64,000 nt of DNA from NCBI GenBank assembly GCA_900107365.1, contig FNPS01000004.1, positions 1 through 64,000 on the forward strand. The letters are read 5' to 3'. The translations under genes and the position numbers were made by a program. The stretch is from Flavobacterium aquidurense. Lineage in GTDB: Bacteria; Bacteroidota; Bacteroidia; Flavobacteriales; Flavobacteriaceae. Below, in pieces: positions 9,816 to 21,935 of the stretch. Each line of letters begins with the position of its first letter. Position 1 is the first letter of the stretch. The notes below the pieces were generated by a model. That model saw only the letters and a program-made list of their open reading frames with translations, made no database searches and was not told the origin of the DNA.

Positions 9816-12800
9816 ATGCGTAAAATTTGTATTTTGCTACTGTCTTTACTTTGCGGTCATTTTTTGCGTGCGCAGGTAAATCAGTCAAGTCAGGATACAA
9901 CCAAAACGCAGTTTTCTGTTGGTAAGGTCGAGTTAAAAAATCCACCAAGTATTTCATCAGCTTATAAATATGATCCGGTTACAGACCGCTATATTTATAC
10001 CAATTCTGTGGATGGTTTTTCGATAGATTATCCCATTATTTTAACACCTAAAGAGTACGAAGATTTAGTTTTGAAAGAATCCAGACGCGATTATTTCAGA
10101 AAAAAAATGGACGCTATTGATGGTAAAAAAACAGGAAGCGAAGCCGCTAAAAAGGATCTGTTACCTCGTTATTATATCAATTCAAGTCTCTTTGAAAGTA
10201 TTTTTGGTAGTAATACCATCGACGTAAAGCCCACAGGTTCAGTCGAAATGGATTTAGGAATTCGCTATACCAAACAAGATAATCCTTCATTTTCACCAAG
10301 AAACAGATCAAGTCTGACATTCGATTTTGATCAGCGAATCAGTATGAGCTTAATGGGAAAGGTAGGAACGCGTCTTGAGGTAAACGCCAATTACGACACC
10401 CAATCTACATTTGCTTTTCAAAACCTTTTTAAATTAGCTTACACCCCTTCAGAAGATGATATTATTCAGAAAGTAGAAGTCGGGAATGTTAGTATGCCAC
10501 TGAATAGTACTTTAATTCGCGGCGCGCAAAGTTTGTTTGGGGTAAAGACACAATTACAATTTGGAAAAACTACCGTTACCGGTGTTTTCTCAGAGCAAAA
10601 ATCACAAACAAAGAGTATTGTAGCCGAAGGAGGTGGTACCGTTCAAAATTTTGATTTATACGCTTTAGATTACGATAACGACAGACACTTTTTCTTATCG
10701 CAATATTTTAGAAATAAATATGATTCTGCCTTGGCAGGATATCCGTTTATTGATAGTCGTGTGCAGGTAACCAGAATAGAAGTTTGGGTTACCAATAAAC
10801 AAAATCGGGTAAGTACTACGAGTAATAACTTAAGAAATGTTATTGCGCTTCAGGATTTAGGTGAAGGGCAACTTACCGGAATTCCCGATAATGAAGTTGT
10901 TGTTATTAGTTCTTCTGCAGGTTTTTTTAATAATCCGATTGATTCTCCAACAGATAACAATAATAATAAATATGACCCGGAGACCATTGGCCAGGCTGGA
11001 TCCTATTTAAACTCTAATATTAGAGAGATTGTAACAGCAAAATCAGGATTCAATAACCCCAATGTTAGCGAAGGAACGGATTATTCTATCTTAGAAAATG
11101 CCAGAAAATTAACAGCGAACGAATTTACTTTTAATTCGCAATTAGGATACATTTCTTTGCAACAACGTTTGGCAAACGATGAGATTTTAGCCGTTGCTTT
11201 TGAATATACCGTTGGAGGTAAAATTTATCAGGTAGGAGAATTTGGTAGTGATGGTGTTGATGCAACTGTTGTTACGGGAAATAATAATTCTAATCAGGCT
11301 ATTATTTCCCAAAGTTTGGTCTTAAAAATGCTGAAAAGCAATTTAACCAACGTTCAAAATCCTGTATGGGATTTGATGATGAAAAACGTGTATCAAATTC
11401 CACAAGCTTATCAAATAAAACAAGATGATTTCAGATTAAATATTCTTTATACTGATCCCTCTCCAATAAATTATATTACTCCTGTTGCGGGAACAGAATT
11501 TCCTTCGAATCCTCCTCCGAAACCGGACATGCTAGTAAAGGATACTCCATTATTAAATGTTTTTGACTTAGATCGATTAAATTACAATAATGATCCTCAA
11601 ACAGGTGGTGATGGTTTCTTTGATTACCTTCCAGGTATTACAGTTGATGTTCAAAACGCCCGAATTATTTTTACCAGAAAAGAACCTTTTGGAGAGCGTT
11701 TATTTGAGAAATTAAAGAATCAAAACTCTGCAGAAAATTATAATGACCCAACAACGTATAATGCCAATCAGCAGAAATATGTTTTTAGAAATATGTATAA
11801 AAATACACAGTCCGGTGCTTTGCAGGATAGTGATAAAAACAAGTTCTTATTAAGAGGGAAATATAAATCATCCGGAAGTAATGGTATTCCTATTGGAGCA
11901 TTTAATGTGCCACAAGGTTCTGTTGTGGTTATGGCAGCAGGACGAAGACTAGTAGAAGGTATTGATTATAGTGTCGATTATCAATTGGGTCGAGTTCAGA
12001 TCCTTGATCCTTCTCTTCAGGCATCCAATACGCCAATCGAGGTTTCGTTAGAAAATAATTCCATTTTTGGGCAACAGACCAGAAGATTTATGGGCTTTAA
12101 TGTTGAACATAAAATTTCAGAGAATTTTGTTGTTGGTGGAACTTATCTAAAAATGACTGAAAAACCTTTTACACAAAAATCAAGTTATGGTCAGGAATCT
12201 GTAAACAATACGATTTTTGGGTTTAATGGAAATTATGCTACAGAAGTTCCTTTTTTAACCAGATTAGCCAATAAGTTGCCAAATATTGATACTGATGTTC
12301 CTTCAAACCTTTCGATACGTGGTGAAGTTGCATTCTTAAAACCGGATGCTCCAAAAGCAAGTGATTTTGAAGGTGAAGCAACTATTTATGTAGATGATTT
12401 TGAAGGTTCGCAATCGACAATCGATATGCGATCAGCATATGCATGGAGTTTGGCATCGACACCGTATTTGAATTCTATAAATGACAATACTTTTAATGCG
12501 AATTCTAATACGTTAGAATACGGATATAAACGTTCAAAATTAGCATGGTACACTATTGATCCTATTTTTTATTCTTCAAAACCATCAGGGATTTCAAATG
12601 ATGATCTGTCTTTAAATACTACAAGAAGAATTTATAGCAGGGAGTTATATCCAAATACTGATATTGCGCAAGGTCAAATACAGGTTATTAATACATTAGA
12701 TTTAACTTATTTCCCTTCTGAGCGTGGACCTTACAATAATAACCCAGGATTTAGTGCTGCTCCGGCAACATCTAATTTCGGGGGAATTATGCGTTCTTTG

Positions 12801-15800
12801 AATTCGACCAATTTTGAGCAGGGAAATGTTGAATATATTCAGTTTTGGGTATTGGATCCTTATGTTGGAAATGCTGAGGCGCAACCAAACAACACCGGAA
12901 AAATTTATTTCAATTTAGGTGAAATCTCTGAGGATGTTTTAAAAGACGGAAGAAAACAATATGAAAACGGATTAGGACCGGATCAGATAGTAGTAAATCC
13001 ACAACCTATATGGGGAGATGTACCGGCATCGCAATCCTTAATTTACGCATTTGATACAAATCCGGATAACCGCAGAAATCAGGACGTTGGTTTAGATGGA
13101 TTACCAGATTCAAAAGAAGGATCGGTTTACACAAATTATGCAGGAGAAGAAGATCCTGCCGCGGATAATTATAAGTATTATTTAAATACTGAAGGAGGAG
13201 TTCTGGATCGTTATAAAAAATACAACGGAACGGAACAAAATTCTGCAGTAAGTGTAGATGACCCAAACCGTGGATCAACGACACTTCCAGATGTTGAAGA
13301 TATCAATCGCGACAACACCATGAGCACAATTAATGCTTATTATGAATATAGTATTGATGTAAAACCGGGAATGCAGGTAGGTCAAAATTACATTACAGAT
13401 ATTCGTGAAGTAACCAATGTTGAATTGCCAAATGGAGGAACAACGAATGCAAGATGGATTCAGTTTAAAATTCCGGTTGCTCAACCTCAAAATACAATTG
13501 GAAACATTACAGATTTTAGATCTATTCGTTTCATGCGTATGTTTATGACTGGTTTTAGTAATCAGATGACAGTTCGTTTTGGAGCATTGGATTTAGTTAG
13601 AGGAGAATGGAGAAGATATACAGGTACACTTGATGCCAACGATACAAACCCTGATGATGATGGTACCGAATTTGATGTAGCAGCGGTTAATATTCAGGAA
13701 AACAGTACAAAATGTCCAGTAAATTATGTTATTCCGCCAGGTGTTCAGAGAGAGCAATTGTATAATAACAACACGATTATCAATCAAAATGAGCAATCAT
13801 TGGCATTGAGAATTGGAGGAACAGGATTACAATATCAGGATTCCAGAGCGGTATTTAAGAATGTTAGTGTTGATATGCGTCAATACAAAAAACTTAAAAT
13901 GTTCCTGCATGCGGAACAATTACCTAACGAAAACACTTTGTTAGATGATGAAATGGTTGGATTCATTCGTTTTGGAAATGATTTTACTCAGAACTTTTAT
14001 CAGGTCGAAATTCCTTTAAAAGTTACAAGAACTGGAGGGTCATGTACAATAAGTCCAGATCTTGTGTGGCTTGAAGATAATAATATTGATTTGGCAATGG
14101 AGCTTTTGACTAAAATGAAGATTCAGGCAATGAGTATCGATATTAATTCTAACAAACGAGACATAAATGGAGTTTATTACCCGGATGATGATTTGAGTTT
14201 GAGCGGAGGTGATGGTGACGGTAGGTTGAGATTAGGAATCAAGGGAAATCCGAATTTTGGTTTGGTAAGAAATTTAATGGTGGGAGTAAAAAGCAGGGCA
14301 GACCATAAAGATATAAAAGGAGAAGTTTGGTTCAATGAATTACGTATGTCAGATTTGGATAACAAAGGCGGAATGGCGGCGTTATTAAATGTTGATACTA
14401 ACATGGCAGATTTTGCAACACTTTCTGCTGTCGGAAGAAAAAGTACGATTGGATTTGGATCTTTAGAGCAAGGTGCAAATGAACGTGATCGTGAGGATAT
14501 TCAGCAGTATAACATTGTAACAAATCTTAATCTTGGAAAATTACTACCTCAAAAATGGGGAATAAACTTACCATTTAATTATGCTATAGGTGAAGAGGTA
14601 ATTACGCCAGAATACGATCCTTTTAATCAGGATATAAAACTGGACCAGCTGATAAGAGAAACGACAGATCCTGATGAAAAAGATAATATCAGAACTCGTG
14701 CTGTAGATTATACTAAGCGAAAAAGTATCAATTTTATTGGTGTTAGAAAAGATCGTTCGCCAGAACAGAAACCTCACGTTTATGATGTCGAAAATTTTAC
14801 ATTTTCACAATCATATAATCAGGTGGAGCGCCATGACTACGAAGTTGAAGATTATCAGGATGAACAGTCAAATACAGCTGTAAATTACGCTTACACTTTT
14901 CAGCCAAAAGAAATAGTTCCTTTGAAGAATACTAAGTTCATGAAGAAAAGTGATTACTGGAAGATGTTAAGCGACTTCAATTTTAATTATTTACCATCAA
15001 ATATAACTTTTAATACAAATGTTTTAAGGCAAAGTAATCGTCAGCAATATAGAGATGTTGAGACCCAGGGAATTGGCCTGGATCCACTTTTTAGACGAAA
15101 TTTTGCTTTTAATTATCAATATGGATTTGGTTATAATCTGACGAAATCATTAAAAATAAATTACAACGCAGCTTCAAATAATATTGTGAAAAATTATTTG
15201 AATGAAGATAATACGCCTAAAGAAGATTTTAATATTTGGGACAGTTATTGGGATGTAGGAACGCCAAATCAACATTTGCAACAATTGGTGTTGAACTATG
15301 AAATTCCAATTAACAAAATTCCACTTTTAAGTTTTGTTAAAGCTAGTTATTCGTATACAGCTGATTATAGTTGGCAAAGATCTTCGACGGCATTATCTCA
15401 ATATGTTGATCCGGATGGTAATATGTTTGATTTAGGAAATACAATTCAAAATGCTAACTCAAATACATTAACGACGACTCTTAATATGAATATGCTGTAT
15501 AAGTATTTAGGTTTGACTCCAGGTGCAAAATCTGCTGCAAGGCCTAAAAGTACCGCTCCGCCAAAACCGGGTGAGAAAATTGTTAATACAGCCAAACCGA
15601 TAACTAATAATAGTAGTCCGTTTTATGACGGTATGATTGGTATTTTGACAAGTGTAAAAAATATTCAGGTTAATTATACTAAAAATAGTGGAACAGTATT
15701 GCCAGGTTATACGCCAAGTGTTGGATTCTTTGGTACATCTAAGCCAACTTTGGGATTCATCTTTGGAAGTCAGGATGATGTGCGTTACGAAGCAGCAAAA

Positions 15801-17027
15801 AATGGCTGGTTGACAAATTATGATAACTTCAACCAGAACTTTACACAAGTAACCAACAAGCTTTTAAAAATAACAGCCAATATTGATTTGTTGCCTGACT
15901 TAAAGGTTGATTTAGCAATGGATCGCGCTTATTCTCAAAATTCATCAGAACAGTATAGCGTTGTAGATGGAGAATATATGCCTTTATCTCCGTACACTTA
16001 TGGAATGTTTTCGATTTCAACGGTATTGATAAAAACTTCTTTTTCTACTAGTAATGAAGTTGAATCTGCAGCGTTTGATGATTTCAGAAGTAATCGTCTG
16101 ATTATTGCAAATCGTCTTGCTGAAGAACATTATGGTGCAGGAACTGCAATTCCGAGGTATGGCGATATAAACAATCCTATACCGGCAGAAACAGATCCAA
16201 AGTATGCAGTTTATGTGGCTAATCAGGGATATCCAATAGGTTTTACCAAAAGTAATCAGGCTGTTTTGTTGCCATCATTTTTAGCAGCTTACTCAGGAGG
16301 AAATGCTTCAAGTGCTTCGACAGATATTTTTAGAAGTTTTCCGATTCCAAACTGGAGTATAAAATACAACGGTTTAATGCGATATAAGTATTTTAAAGAT
16401 AAATTCAGACGTTTTTCATTACAGCATAATTACAGGGCATCTTATACTATAAACCAGTTTAGATCTAACTTTGATTATCATGAAAACCCGGGCGGGCAGG
16501 ACGTGAATACCAATTTCTATAATCAGACGATTATGTCTAATGTCAATTTAGTGGAGCAATTTAGCCCGCTTATCCGAATGGATTTTGAATTGAAAAGTTC
16601 TTTAAGAGTTTTGACAGAGGTTAAAAAAGACAGGGCATTATCAATGAGTTTTGATAATAATTTATTGACAGAAGTTAAAGGCCTGGAGTATATTGTTGGT
16701 TTAGGATATCGTTTTAAAGATGTTATCTTCTCTTCAAGACTGGCAGATAATCCAACTGGAATTATAAAAAGTGATATTAATATTAAGGCTGATTTCTCTT
16801 ATAGAAATAATCAAACTTTAGTACGTTATCTTGATTATGATAATAATCAGCTGGCAGCGGGTCAAAATATTTGGTCATTAAAACTTACGGCTGATTATGC
16901 ATTTAGTAAAAACCTGACTGCCATATTTTATTACGACCACTCGTTCTCAAAAGCTGTAATATCAACTTCATTTCCGTTAACTAACATTCGCTCAGGTTTT
17001 ACTCTTCGATATAATTTCGGAAATTAA
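9816..17027 (+). CDS. sprA: Type IX secretion outer-membrane translocon SprA
   Basis: 2403 residues, matching the size of F. johnsoniae SprA (Sov in Porphyromonas). A signal peptide (ending HFLRAQ) is followed by long stretches of alternating polar and aromatic residues typical of a very large beta-barrel. Recognisable family segments include the N-terminal [14 protein letters not shown] and the repeated turns [16 protein letters not shown] and [14 protein letters not shown]. In the solved F. johnsoniae structure SprA is a 36-strand barrel that forms the protein-conducting pore for substrates with C-terminal sorting domains, such as the adhesin at the left end of this window. Loss abolishes secretion and gliding in F. 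johnsoniae. The frame is intact. Confidence 0.97.
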   Translation: MRKICILLLSLLCGHFLRAQVNQSSQDTTKTQFSVGKVELKNPPSISSAYKYDPVTDRYIYTNSVDGFSIDYPIILTPKEYEDLVLKESRRDYFRKKMDAIDGKKTGSEAAKKDLLPRYYINSSLFESIFGSNTIDVKPTGSVEMDLGIRYTKQDNPSFSPRNRSSLTFDFDQRISMSLMGKVGTRLEVNANYDTQSTFAFQNLFKLAYTPSEDDIIQKVEVGNVSMPLNSTLIRGAQSLFGVKTQLQFGKTTVTGVFSEQKSQTKSIVAEGGGTVQNFDLYALDYDNDRHFFLSQYFRNKYDSALAGYPFIDSRVQVTRIEVWVTNKQNRVSTTSNNLRNVIALQDLGEGQLTGIPDNEVVVISSSAGFFNNPIDSPTDNNNNKYDPETIGQAGSYLNSNIREIVTAKSGFNNPNVSEGTDYSILENARKLTANEFTFNSQLGYISLQQRLANDEILAVAFEYTVGGKIYQVGEFGSDGVDATVVTGNNNSNQAIISQSLVLKMLKSNLTNVQNPVWDLMMKNVYQIPQAYQIKQDDFRLNILYTDPSPINYITPVAGTEFPSNPPPKPDMLVKDTPLLNVFDLDRLNYNNDPQTGGDGFFDYLPGITVDVQNARIIFTRKEPFGERLFEKLKNQNSAENYNDPTTYNANQQKYVFRNMYKNTQSGALQDSDKNKFLLRGKYKSSGSNGIPIGAFNVPQGSVVVMAAGRRLVEGIDYSVDYQLGRVQILDPSLQASNTPIEVSLENNSIFGQQTRRFMGFNVEHKISENFVVGGTYLKMTEKPFTQKSSYGQESVNNTIFGFNGNYATEVPFLTRLANKLPNIDTDVPSNLSIRGEVAFLKPDAPKASDFEGEATIYVDDFEGSQSTIDMRSAYAWSLASTPYLNSINDNTFNANSNTLEYGYKRSKLAWYTIDPIFYSSKPSGISNDDLSLNTTRRIYSRELYPNTDIAQGQIQVINTLDLTYFPSERGPYNNNPGFSAAPATSNFGGIMRSLNSTNFEQGNVEYIQFWVLDPYVGNAEAQPNNTGKIYFNLGEISEDVLKDGRKQYENGLGPDQIVVNPQPIWGDVPASQSLIYAFDTNPDNRRNQDVGLDGLPDSKEGSVYTNYAGEEDPAADNYKYYLNTEGGVLDRYKKYNGTEQNSAVSVDDPNRGSTTLPDVEDINRDNTMSTINAYYEYSIDVKPGMQVGQNYITDIREVTNVELPNGGTTNARWIQFKIPVAQPQNTIGNITDFRSIRFMRMFMTGFSNQMTVRFGALDLVRGEWRRYTGTLDANDTNPDDDGTEFDVAAVNIQENSTKCPVNYVIPPGVQREQLYNNNTIINQNEQSLALRIGGTGLQYQDSRAVFKNVSVDMRQYKKLKMFLHAEQLPNENTLLDDEMVGFIRFGNDFTQNFYQVEIPLKVTRTGGSCTISPDLVWLEDNNIDLAMELLTKMKIQAMSIDINSNKRDINGVYYPDDDLSLSGGDGDGRLRLGIKGNPNFGLVRNLMVGVKSRADHKDIKGEVWFNELRMSDLDNKGGMAALLNVDTNMADFATLSAVGRKSTIGFGSLEQGANERDREDIQQYNIVTNLNLGKLLPQKWGINLPFNYAIGEEVITPEYDPFNQDIKLDQLIRETTDPDEKDNIRTRAVDYTKRKSINFIGVRKDRSPEQKPHVYDVENFTFSQSYNQVERHDYEVEDYQDEQSNTAVNYAYTFQPKEIVPLKNTKFMKKSDYWKMLSDFNFNYLPSNITFNTNVLRQSNRQQYRDVETQGIGLDPLFRRNFAFNYQYGFGYNLTKSLKINYNAASNNIVKNYLNEDNTPKEDFNIWDSYWDVGTPNQHLQQLVLNYEIPINKIPLLSFVKASYSYTADYSWQRSSTALSQYVDPDGNMFDLGNTIQNANSNTLTTTLNMNMLYKYLGLTPGAKSAARPKSTAPPKPGEKIVNTAKPITNNSSPFYDGMIGILTSVKNIQVNYTKNSGTVLPGYTPSVGFFGTSKPTLGFIFGSQDDVRYEAAKNGWLTNYDNFNQNFTQVTNKLLKITANIDLLPDLKVDLAMDRAYSQNSSEQYSVVDGEYMPLSPYTYGMFSISTVLIKTSFSTSNEVESAAFDDFRSNRLIIANRLAEEHYGAGTAIPRYGDINNPIPAETDPKYAVYVANQGYPIGFTKSNQAVLLPSFLAAYSGGNASSASTDIFRSFPIPNWSIKYNGLMRYKYFKDKFRRFSLQHNYRASYTINQFRSNFDYHENPGGQDVNTNFYNQTIMSNVNLVEQFSPLIRMDFELKSSLRVLTEVKKDRALSMSFDNNLLTEVKGLEYIVGLGYRFKDVIFSSRLADNPTGIIKSDINIKADFSYRNNQTLVRYLDYDNNQLAAGQNIWSLKLTADYAFSKNLTAIFYYDHSFSKAVISTSFPLTNIRSGFTLRYNFGN

Positions 17028-17066
17028 TTTTTTCATTTTCTAAAGGAGATTTCATTAGAAGATTGT

Positions 17067-17074
17067 TACATTTG
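17067..17074 (+). promoter_or_regulatory. Putative -7 element for gcvH
   Basis: TACATTTG fits TAnnTTTG. It overlaps the upstream extension of the reading frame and therefore favours the internal ATG at 17114 as the true start of gcvH. Confidence 0.5.
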
Positions 17075-17113
17075 TGGCTTCAAAATTCAATTATCAATTT
17101 CAAACATAGTATT

Positions 17114-17494
17114 ATGAGCATACCAGCAAATTTAAAGTACACAAAAGATCACGAATGGGTTAGCATCGAAGGAGATGTTGCAACTGTAGGAATTACTCAT
17201 TTCGCTCAAAAAGAGCTTGGGGATATCGTGTATGTTGAAGTAGAAACATTAGATCAAACACTTGATAAAGATGAGGTTTTTGGTACTGTTGAAGCTGTAA
17301 AAACAGTTTCTGATTTGTTCTTACCTTTAACAGGAGAAATTATTGCTTTTAATGATAGCTTAGAAAGCGCACCGGAAACAGTTAATTCTGATCCTTACGG
17401 AGCTGGATGGATGATTAAAATTAAGATTGCAGATGCATCGGAAATAGATTCTTTATTGTCTGATGAAGCTTATAAACAACTTATCGGTGCCTAA
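17114..17494 (+). CDS. gcvH: Glycine cleavage system H protein
   Basis: 126 residues from the ATG at 17114 ([16 protein letters not shown], the usual family start). A longer frame from 17063 adds 17 unrelated residues and overlaps the promoter. Lipoyl-domain signature GDIVYVEV and [12 protein letters not shown] place the lipoylated lysine at K63. The protein carries the aminomethyl group between the P, T and L proteins in glycine breakdown to CO2, ammonia and methylene-tetrahydrofolate. The other gcv genes are not in the window, which is common in this phylum. The following VanZ-like gene overlaps its end by up to 32 bases. Confidence 0.96.
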   Translation: MSIPANLKYTKDHEWVSIEGDVATVGITHFAQKELGDIVYVEVETLDQTLDKDEVFGTVEAVKTVSDLFLPLTGEIIAFNDSLESAPETVNSDPYGAGWMIKIKIADASEIDSLLSDEAYKQLIGA

Positions 17495-17879
17495 ACAACT
17501 TCTTTTAATTTGGGCAATTATTTGTTCAGGTATCATTACTTATTTTTGCTTAACAAATTCAAGTAACATTCCGGCGATAAATTTCCCGAGCATAGATAAA
17601 ATTGTTCATTTTTGTTTTCATTGTGGATTTACGATTTCCTGGATTTTGTTTTTCAAAAAAGAACTAAAAGGAAAACAGGCTAATGATTATAAAGCTTACC
17701 TTATTTCGTTTATATTTTCTGTTTTCTTTGGAATTACAATCGAAATTTTGCAAGGTGTATTAACGACAACCCGAACTCCGGATGTAACAGATGTTTTGGC
17801 AAACACAATTGGTGCAACCATAGGTGTTTTTTCGGCGATAGCTTTTAGGAAGCAAATCGATAAAATAATAGGAATATAA
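17463..17879 (+). CDS. VanZ-like small membrane protein
   Basis: 138 residues from the ATG at 17463, overlapping gcvH by 32 bases. A GTG at 17487 (sequence then PKQLLLIW) is an equally plausible start with a shorter overlap. Four hydrophobic segments, and the family motif around [12 protein letters not shown] in the first half and [15 protein letters not shown] near the end, fit the VanZ-like group. VanZ gives low-level teicoplanin resistance in enterococci, but the role of these short stand-alone homologues is unknown. The overlap implies translation coupled to gcvH. It is the last gene before a strong terminator. Confidence 0.8.
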   Translation: MKLINNLSVPKQLLLIWAIICSGIITYFCLTNSSNIPAINFPSIDKIVHFCFHCGFTISWILFFKKELKGKQANDYKAYLISFIFSVFFGITIEILQGVLTTTRTPDVTDVLANTIGATIGVFSAIAFRKQIDKIIGI

Positions 17880-17881
17880 TT

Positions 17882-17903
17882 ACCCACTTCGGTGGGTTTT
17901 TTT
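17882..17903 (+). terminator. Terminator with TTCG tetraloop
   Basis: The stem ACCCAC/GTGGGT is closed by a TTCG loop (17888-17891) and followed by seven T residues. It ends the gcvH-VanZ transcript. Confidence 0.88.
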
Positions 17904-17954
17904 ATTTCAAAAAATCAAGCTTAAATAGCAATGTTTTTTTTAGAATTTAAAATG

Positions 17955-17962
17955 TATTTTTG
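17955..17962 (+). promoter_or_regulatory. Putative -7 element for deoC-remB
   Basis: TATTTTTG fits TAnnTTTG. It starts 34 bases before the deoC ATG, and T-rich sequence about 20 bases further upstream could act as the -33 region. Confidence 0.5.
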
Positions 17963-17988
17963 TCAAAATTCGATGTAATATCAAAGTC

Positions 17989-18732
17989 ATGAATATAAAG
18001 CAATATTTAGATTCAACATATTTGAAAACTCCTTCTCAGGCGGGACTTTCAGAAGTGGAAAACATTGAGGTTGTTAAAAAAGCAATCAGAGAAGCAATTA
18101 AAGAAGGCTTTAAACTGATTATGATTAGGCCTGAACATGTTTCTTTGGCTAAAGATATAATTTTGAAAGCCAATTCGAGTTTACTTGTGGGTACAGTGAT
18201 AGACTTTCCTGAAGGTAAATCGTCAATTGAAGATAAAATTAAAGAAGCGAATCAGGCAATAGAAGATGGTGCAGATGATTTAGATTTTGTCTGTAACTAT
18301 GAAGCTTTTAAAAGTAGTGAAATTGCTTTAGTGAAACAGGAAATTGTTTATGGTACACAAATCGGATTAGCACATAATAAAACAGTAAAATGGATAATTG
18401 AAGTTGCAGCTTTGACCGATAAAGAAATCATGCAACTTTCTGCATTAATAAAAAATGTAGTTATATCGAATTTTAAAGAAGAGGATTATGCTTCTGTTTT
18501 TGTAAAGTCATCAACAGGTTTTTATAAAACTGAAAATGATTTGCCAAACGGAGCGACTATCCCATCAATTATAATGATGTTAGAAAATGCATCACCTTTG
18601 CCAATAAAAGCAGCGGGAGGTGTAAAGTCATATAAAGATGCAATTGAAATGATTGGTTTAGGAGTTAAACGAATCGGAACTTCGGCAGCAAAAGAAATTG
18701 CAAACGGAGAGAATGCCCCAAATGAATATTAA
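17989..18732 (+). CDS. deoC: Deoxyribose-phosphate aldolase
   Basis: 247 residues of the class I DeoC family. The Schiff-base lysine lies in FVKSSTGF (K173). The second conserved lysine is in PIKAAGGVK (K207), and the aspartate is in DLDFVCNY (D99). The enzyme splits 2-deoxyribose 5-phosphate into glyceraldehyde 3-phosphate and acetaldehyde, in deoxynucleoside salvage in the cytoplasm. No other deo genes are present. Only 18 bases separate its stop from the remB start, so the two probably share a transcript although their functions have no obvious link. Confidence 0.95.
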   Translation: MNIKQYLDSTYLKTPSQAGLSEVENIEVVKKAIREAIKEGFKLIMIRPEHVSLAKDIILKANSSLLVGTVIDFPEGKSSIEDKIKEANQAIEDGADDLDFVCNYEAFKSSEIALVKQEIVYGTQIGLAHNKTVKWIIEVAALTDKEIMQLSALIKNVVISNFKEEDYASVFVKSSTGFYKTENDLPNGATIPSIIMMLENASPLPIKAAGGVKSYKDAIEMIGLGVKRIGTSAAKEIANGENAPNEY

Positions 18733-18750
18733 ATAAAAACCCAAATTTAC

Positions 18751-20874
18751 GTGAATAAGATTTTTTTGTCTTTTATTTTTACAATAACTACACTATTTGT
18801 CTTTGCTCAAGAAACTAATAATTCTTCTGTAAAGCCAGGTTTTACAACAGAGCAATTTCCAGTTTTTCCAAATTGCGAAAATTCGGAATCTAAAAAATTA
18901 GAAAATTGCTTTTACAAAGAAGTTCAGGATTTCGTTTATAAAAATTTTCAGATTTCTGAAAATTTAAAGCAAACCAATTATAAAGGTGAGGTAAAAGTAC
19001 TTTTTGAGGTTGATGCTAAAGGTGTATTTAAAGTGATTTATGTAAACACTGCAAATGATGAATTGTCTGAAGAAGCAAAAAGGGTTTTTGGTCAGTTTCC
19101 ACAGATTAAACCATCAACTTATAATGGAAGACCAACGTATTCAAAATATACAATTACAATTGGAATTCCGTTAAAAAGTGCCGAACAAATCGAATCTGAA
19201 GCTTTAGCAGCTGCCAAAATTTTAAAACCTGTCGAAAAGCCAATGACAGAACTCGATAGTATAGTTTATAAAAAATACAACAATCCTGAGTTCGAAAGTC
19301 ATTTAAATATCCCCTTTTCTCATAGCTATTATGCGCAATTTGATGGTGCAATGAATCAGGTTGGAAGTAACAATCATACCGCTTCAAAACCATATACGTA
19401 CGCAGAAGTTTCAAAATATTATAATTTGAAAGCGGTTACCGAATCACTTCAAAAAAATGTTTCAACCTGGTTGGGAAGAAAGTGGTGGAATGAAAATTTG
19501 GTTCAGATTCAGGGTGAGGATTATTGGCTGTCTTTAAATCCTATTGTCGATTTGCAAATGGGTAAGGCTTCAGATCTTGATGCGTCATATACCTATGTAA
19601 ATACACGAGCGCTTAATTTTAGGGGAGGTTTAGGAAAACAGATCAACTTTACAACTACAGTTTTTGAGAGTCAGGGAAGATTTGCAGGTTACTTTAATGA
19701 TTATGCTGAAACATTAAAACCATCAGGAGGAAATCCTGCTATTATTCCAGGAGTTGGTATTGCAAAAAGATTTAAAACAGATGCATACGATTTTCCTTTG
19801 GCAGAAGCCAATATTACCTATGTGCCAAGTAAATTTTTTGACTTACAGTTAGGGTATGGAAGAAATTTCATTGGGGATGGTTATCGTTCATTGCTAGAAA
19901 GTGATGGAGCAAGTCCGTATCCTTATTTTAAAATCAATACAACTTTTTGGAAAATTAAATACACAAACACGTACATGTGGTTGAAAGACGTTCGTCCTGA
20001 AGTTACAGCTGAAAAAACATATGCGTCAAAATTCATGGCAAATCATTATTTAAGCTGGAATGTTTCGAATAAATTAAATTTAGGTTTTTTCGAATCGGTA
20101 GTATGGACTGATAGCAATAATAGAGGTTTTGATGTCAATTTTGTAAACCCAATTATTTTTTATCGCACAGTTGAGTTTAATTCATCTTCTAAAAGTGGAA
20201 ATGCACTCTTAGGATTTACGGGTAAATATAAGTGGAACAATAATGTTAATTTATACGGTCAGTTTTTACTGGATGAATTTTCGGTAGGAGAGATGGCAGC
20301 CGGTGATAAGAGTTGGAAAAATAAGTTTGGTTATCAATTAGGAGCAAAATATTTCAATGCTTTTAAAGTAAAAGATTTATTGTTGCAATTAGAGTACAAT
20401 CACGTCCGTCCTTATGTGTATTCACATAGCGCAGTGATTACGAATTACGGGCATAATAATCAAAGTATTGGCCATCAGTGGGGCGGTAATTTTGAAGAAT
20501 TTGTTGCAATTGGACGTTATCACAAAGGACGTTACTATGCTGACGGAAAAATTTCTGTTGGTACCAGAGGTTTAGATTTTGATACTGCTCAGGATAGTTA
20601 TAATTATGGAGGAAATATCTATAAAAGCTATGATGTAAAACGACCTTATGATAAAGGAGTAGAGGTTGGTCAGGGTAATAAAACAAGTGTTTTTATTGCA
20701 GATATTCAGGGAGGATATGTTATAAATCCAATGACTAACCTTAAGTTGTTTGGTAGTTTTATTTATAGAAATTTTGATCCGACACAAGAAACGGCTACAA
20801 CTTTTAAACAAAGTACAACATGGTTCACTATCGGATTACGTACTGATGTCTTTAATTGGTATTTTGATTACTAG
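18751..20874 (+). CDS. remB: Gliding motility protein RemB
   Basis: 707 residues starting at a GTG, with a signal peptide (ending FVFAQE). The first ~150 mature residues look like a TonB C-terminal-type fold (motif YKGEVKVLFEVDAKGVFKVIYV). The rest is a probable outer-membrane barrel related to capsule-assembly Wzi proteins (LQLGYGRNFIGDGYRSLL) and ends in an aromatic residue. The gene's position three genes after sprA matches my recollection of remB in F. johnsoniae, where RemB is described as a cell-surface protein involved in gliding. The name rests on length, signal peptide and gene order rather than a full alignment. Confidence 0.8.
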   Translation: MNKIFLSFIFTITTLFVFAQETNNSSVKPGFTTEQFPVFPNCENSESKKLENCFYKEVQDFVYKNFQISENLKQTNYKGEVKVLFEVDAKGVFKVIYVNTANDELSEEAKRVFGQFPQIKPSTYNGRPTYSKYTITIGIPLKSAEQIESEALAAAKILKPVEKPMTELDSIVYKKYNNPEFESHLNIPFSHSYYAQFDGAMNQVGSNNHTASKPYTYAEVSKYYNLKAVTESLQKNVSTWLGRKWWNENLVQIQGEDYWLSLNPIVDLQMGKASDLDASYTYVNTRALNFRGGLGKQINFTTTVFESQGRFAGYFNDYAETLKPSGGNPAIIPGVGIAKRFKTDAYDFPLAEANITYVPSKFFDLQLGYGRNFIGDGYRSLLESDGASPYPYFKINTTFWKIKYTNTYMWLKDVRPEVTAEKTYASKFMANHYLSWNVSNKLNLGFFESVVWTDSNNRGFDVNFVNPIIFYRTVEFNSSSKSGNALLGFTGKYKWNNNVNLYGQFLLDEFSVGEMAAGDKSWKNKFGYQLGAKYFNAFKVKDLLLQLEYNHVRPYVYSHSAVITNYGHNNQSIGHQWGGNFEEFVAIGRYHKGRYYADGKISVGTRGLDFDTAQDSYNYGGNIYKSYDVKRPYDKGVEVGQGNKTSVFIADIQGGYVINPMTNLKLFGSFIYRNFDPTQETATTFKQSTTWFTIGLRTDVFNWYFDY

Positions 20875-20988
20875 TATTTAATAAGATTTTTCGAAATAAT
20901 TGTGTTAAAGATTTGCAAGTCCTTATTTTATAAAGGCTTTATTGAAAAAAATCTAATTTTATAGTCAGGAATTCTACAATCTAATTTG

Positions 20989-20996
20989 TACATTTG
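20989..20996 (+). promoter_or_regulatory. Putative -7 element for the ctaB operon
   Basis: TACATTTG fits TAnnTTTG. The predicted RNA start near 21003 rules out the longer reading frame from 20986 and supports the TTG start at 21031. Confidence 0.55.
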
Positions 20997-21030
20997 CACC
21001 ACTCAAAAAAAACATACAAACAATAACGGT

Positions 21031-21933
21031 TTGAATACTACAAAAAATACATTTTCATTTAAATCAATATTTCAAGATTTCAAAGAAATAACTAAAGCAG
21101 GATTAGCTATTAGTGTTTTATTTTCTTCAATTGCAGGATATTTGTTAGGTGTAAATGATGCGAATCCTTTTAAATGGGTTACTTTGCTGACATTGATAAT
21201 TGGAGGATATTGCATGGTTGGTGCTTCAAACGCATTCAATCAGGTAATTGAAAAAGACATCGATACTTTAATGGATCGAACAAAAAATCGTCCGGTTCCT
21301 TCAGGCAGAATGTCGCCAATGACCGCGTTAATTATTGCAAGTCTTTTAACTATTATTGGTATCGCGCTGTTGTATACCATAAATGCAAAGTCGGCAATGT
21401 TTGCTGCAATCTCAATATTTTTATATACAAGTATTTATACACCTTTAAAAACGGTAACTTCCTTATCGGTTTTTGTTGGTGCTTTTCCTGGTGCGATCCC
21501 GTTTATGTTGGGATGGGTTGCAGCAACAGGAGAATTTGGAATTGAAGCCGGAACTTTGTTTCTGATTCAGTTTTTCTGGCAATTTCCTCATTTTTGGTCT
21601 ATTGGCTGGTTTTTGTATGACGATTATGCAAAAGCGGGAATTTTTATGCTTCCAACAGGAAAGAAAGACAGAAAAACAGCTTTACAGGTTATTTTGTATA
21701 CTGTTTGGCTGATAATAGCTTCGCTATTGCCGGTTTTAGGATATACAGGTCAGTTATATATTTCTCCAATTGCGGCCGTTTTAGTGTTTTTATTGGGGTT
21801 ATGGATGTTGTTTTATGCGGTTCGTTTGTATCAATTGCGAACAGCAAAATCTGCAAGAACATTAATGTTGGTTAGTGTTTCGTACATTTCATTATTGCAG
21901 ATTGTATTTATAATAGATAAATTTTTAAGATAG
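21031..21933 (+). CDS. ctaB: Protohaem IX farnesyltransferase (haem O synthase)
   Basis: About 300 residues from a TTG at 21031 (MNTTKNTFSFK). No ATG fits, and the frame upstream overlaps the promoter. It is a UbiA-superfamily polytopic membrane protein with about eight or nine hydrophobic segments. The prenyl-diphosphate site is the conserved aspartate-rich run NQVIEKDIDTLMDRT at about residues 70-84. It converts haem B to haem O for terminal oxidases. It leads an operon with two subunit III genes, a subunit IV-like gene and, further on, Sco, which fits cytochrome oxidase assembly. The next start follows the stop by two bases. Confidence 0.93.
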   Translation: MNTTKNTFSFKSIFQDFKEITKAGLAISVLFSSIAGYLLGVNDANPFKWVTLLTLIIGGYCMVGASNAFNQVIEKDIDTLMDRTKNRPVPSGRMSPMTALIIASLLTIIGIALLYTINAKSAMFAAISIFLYTSIYTPLKTVTSLSVFVGAFPGAIPFMLGWVAATGEFGIEAGTLFLIQFFWQFPHFWSIGWFLYDDYAKAGIFMLPTGKKDRKTALQVILYTVWLIIASLLPVLGYTGQLYISPIAAVLVFLLGLWMLFYAVRLYQLRTAKSARTLMLVSVSYISLLQIVFIIDKFLR

Positions 21934-21935
21934 TT

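Noticed and set aside
14568..15848. Minus-strand reading frames inside sprA
   Set aside because: They are shadows of a clear long gene, with no start context or family pattern.
17063..17113. Upstream extension of gcvH
   Set aside because: It overlaps the promoter-like TACATTTG and adds 17 unrelated residues. The ATG at 17114 begins the known H-protein sequence.
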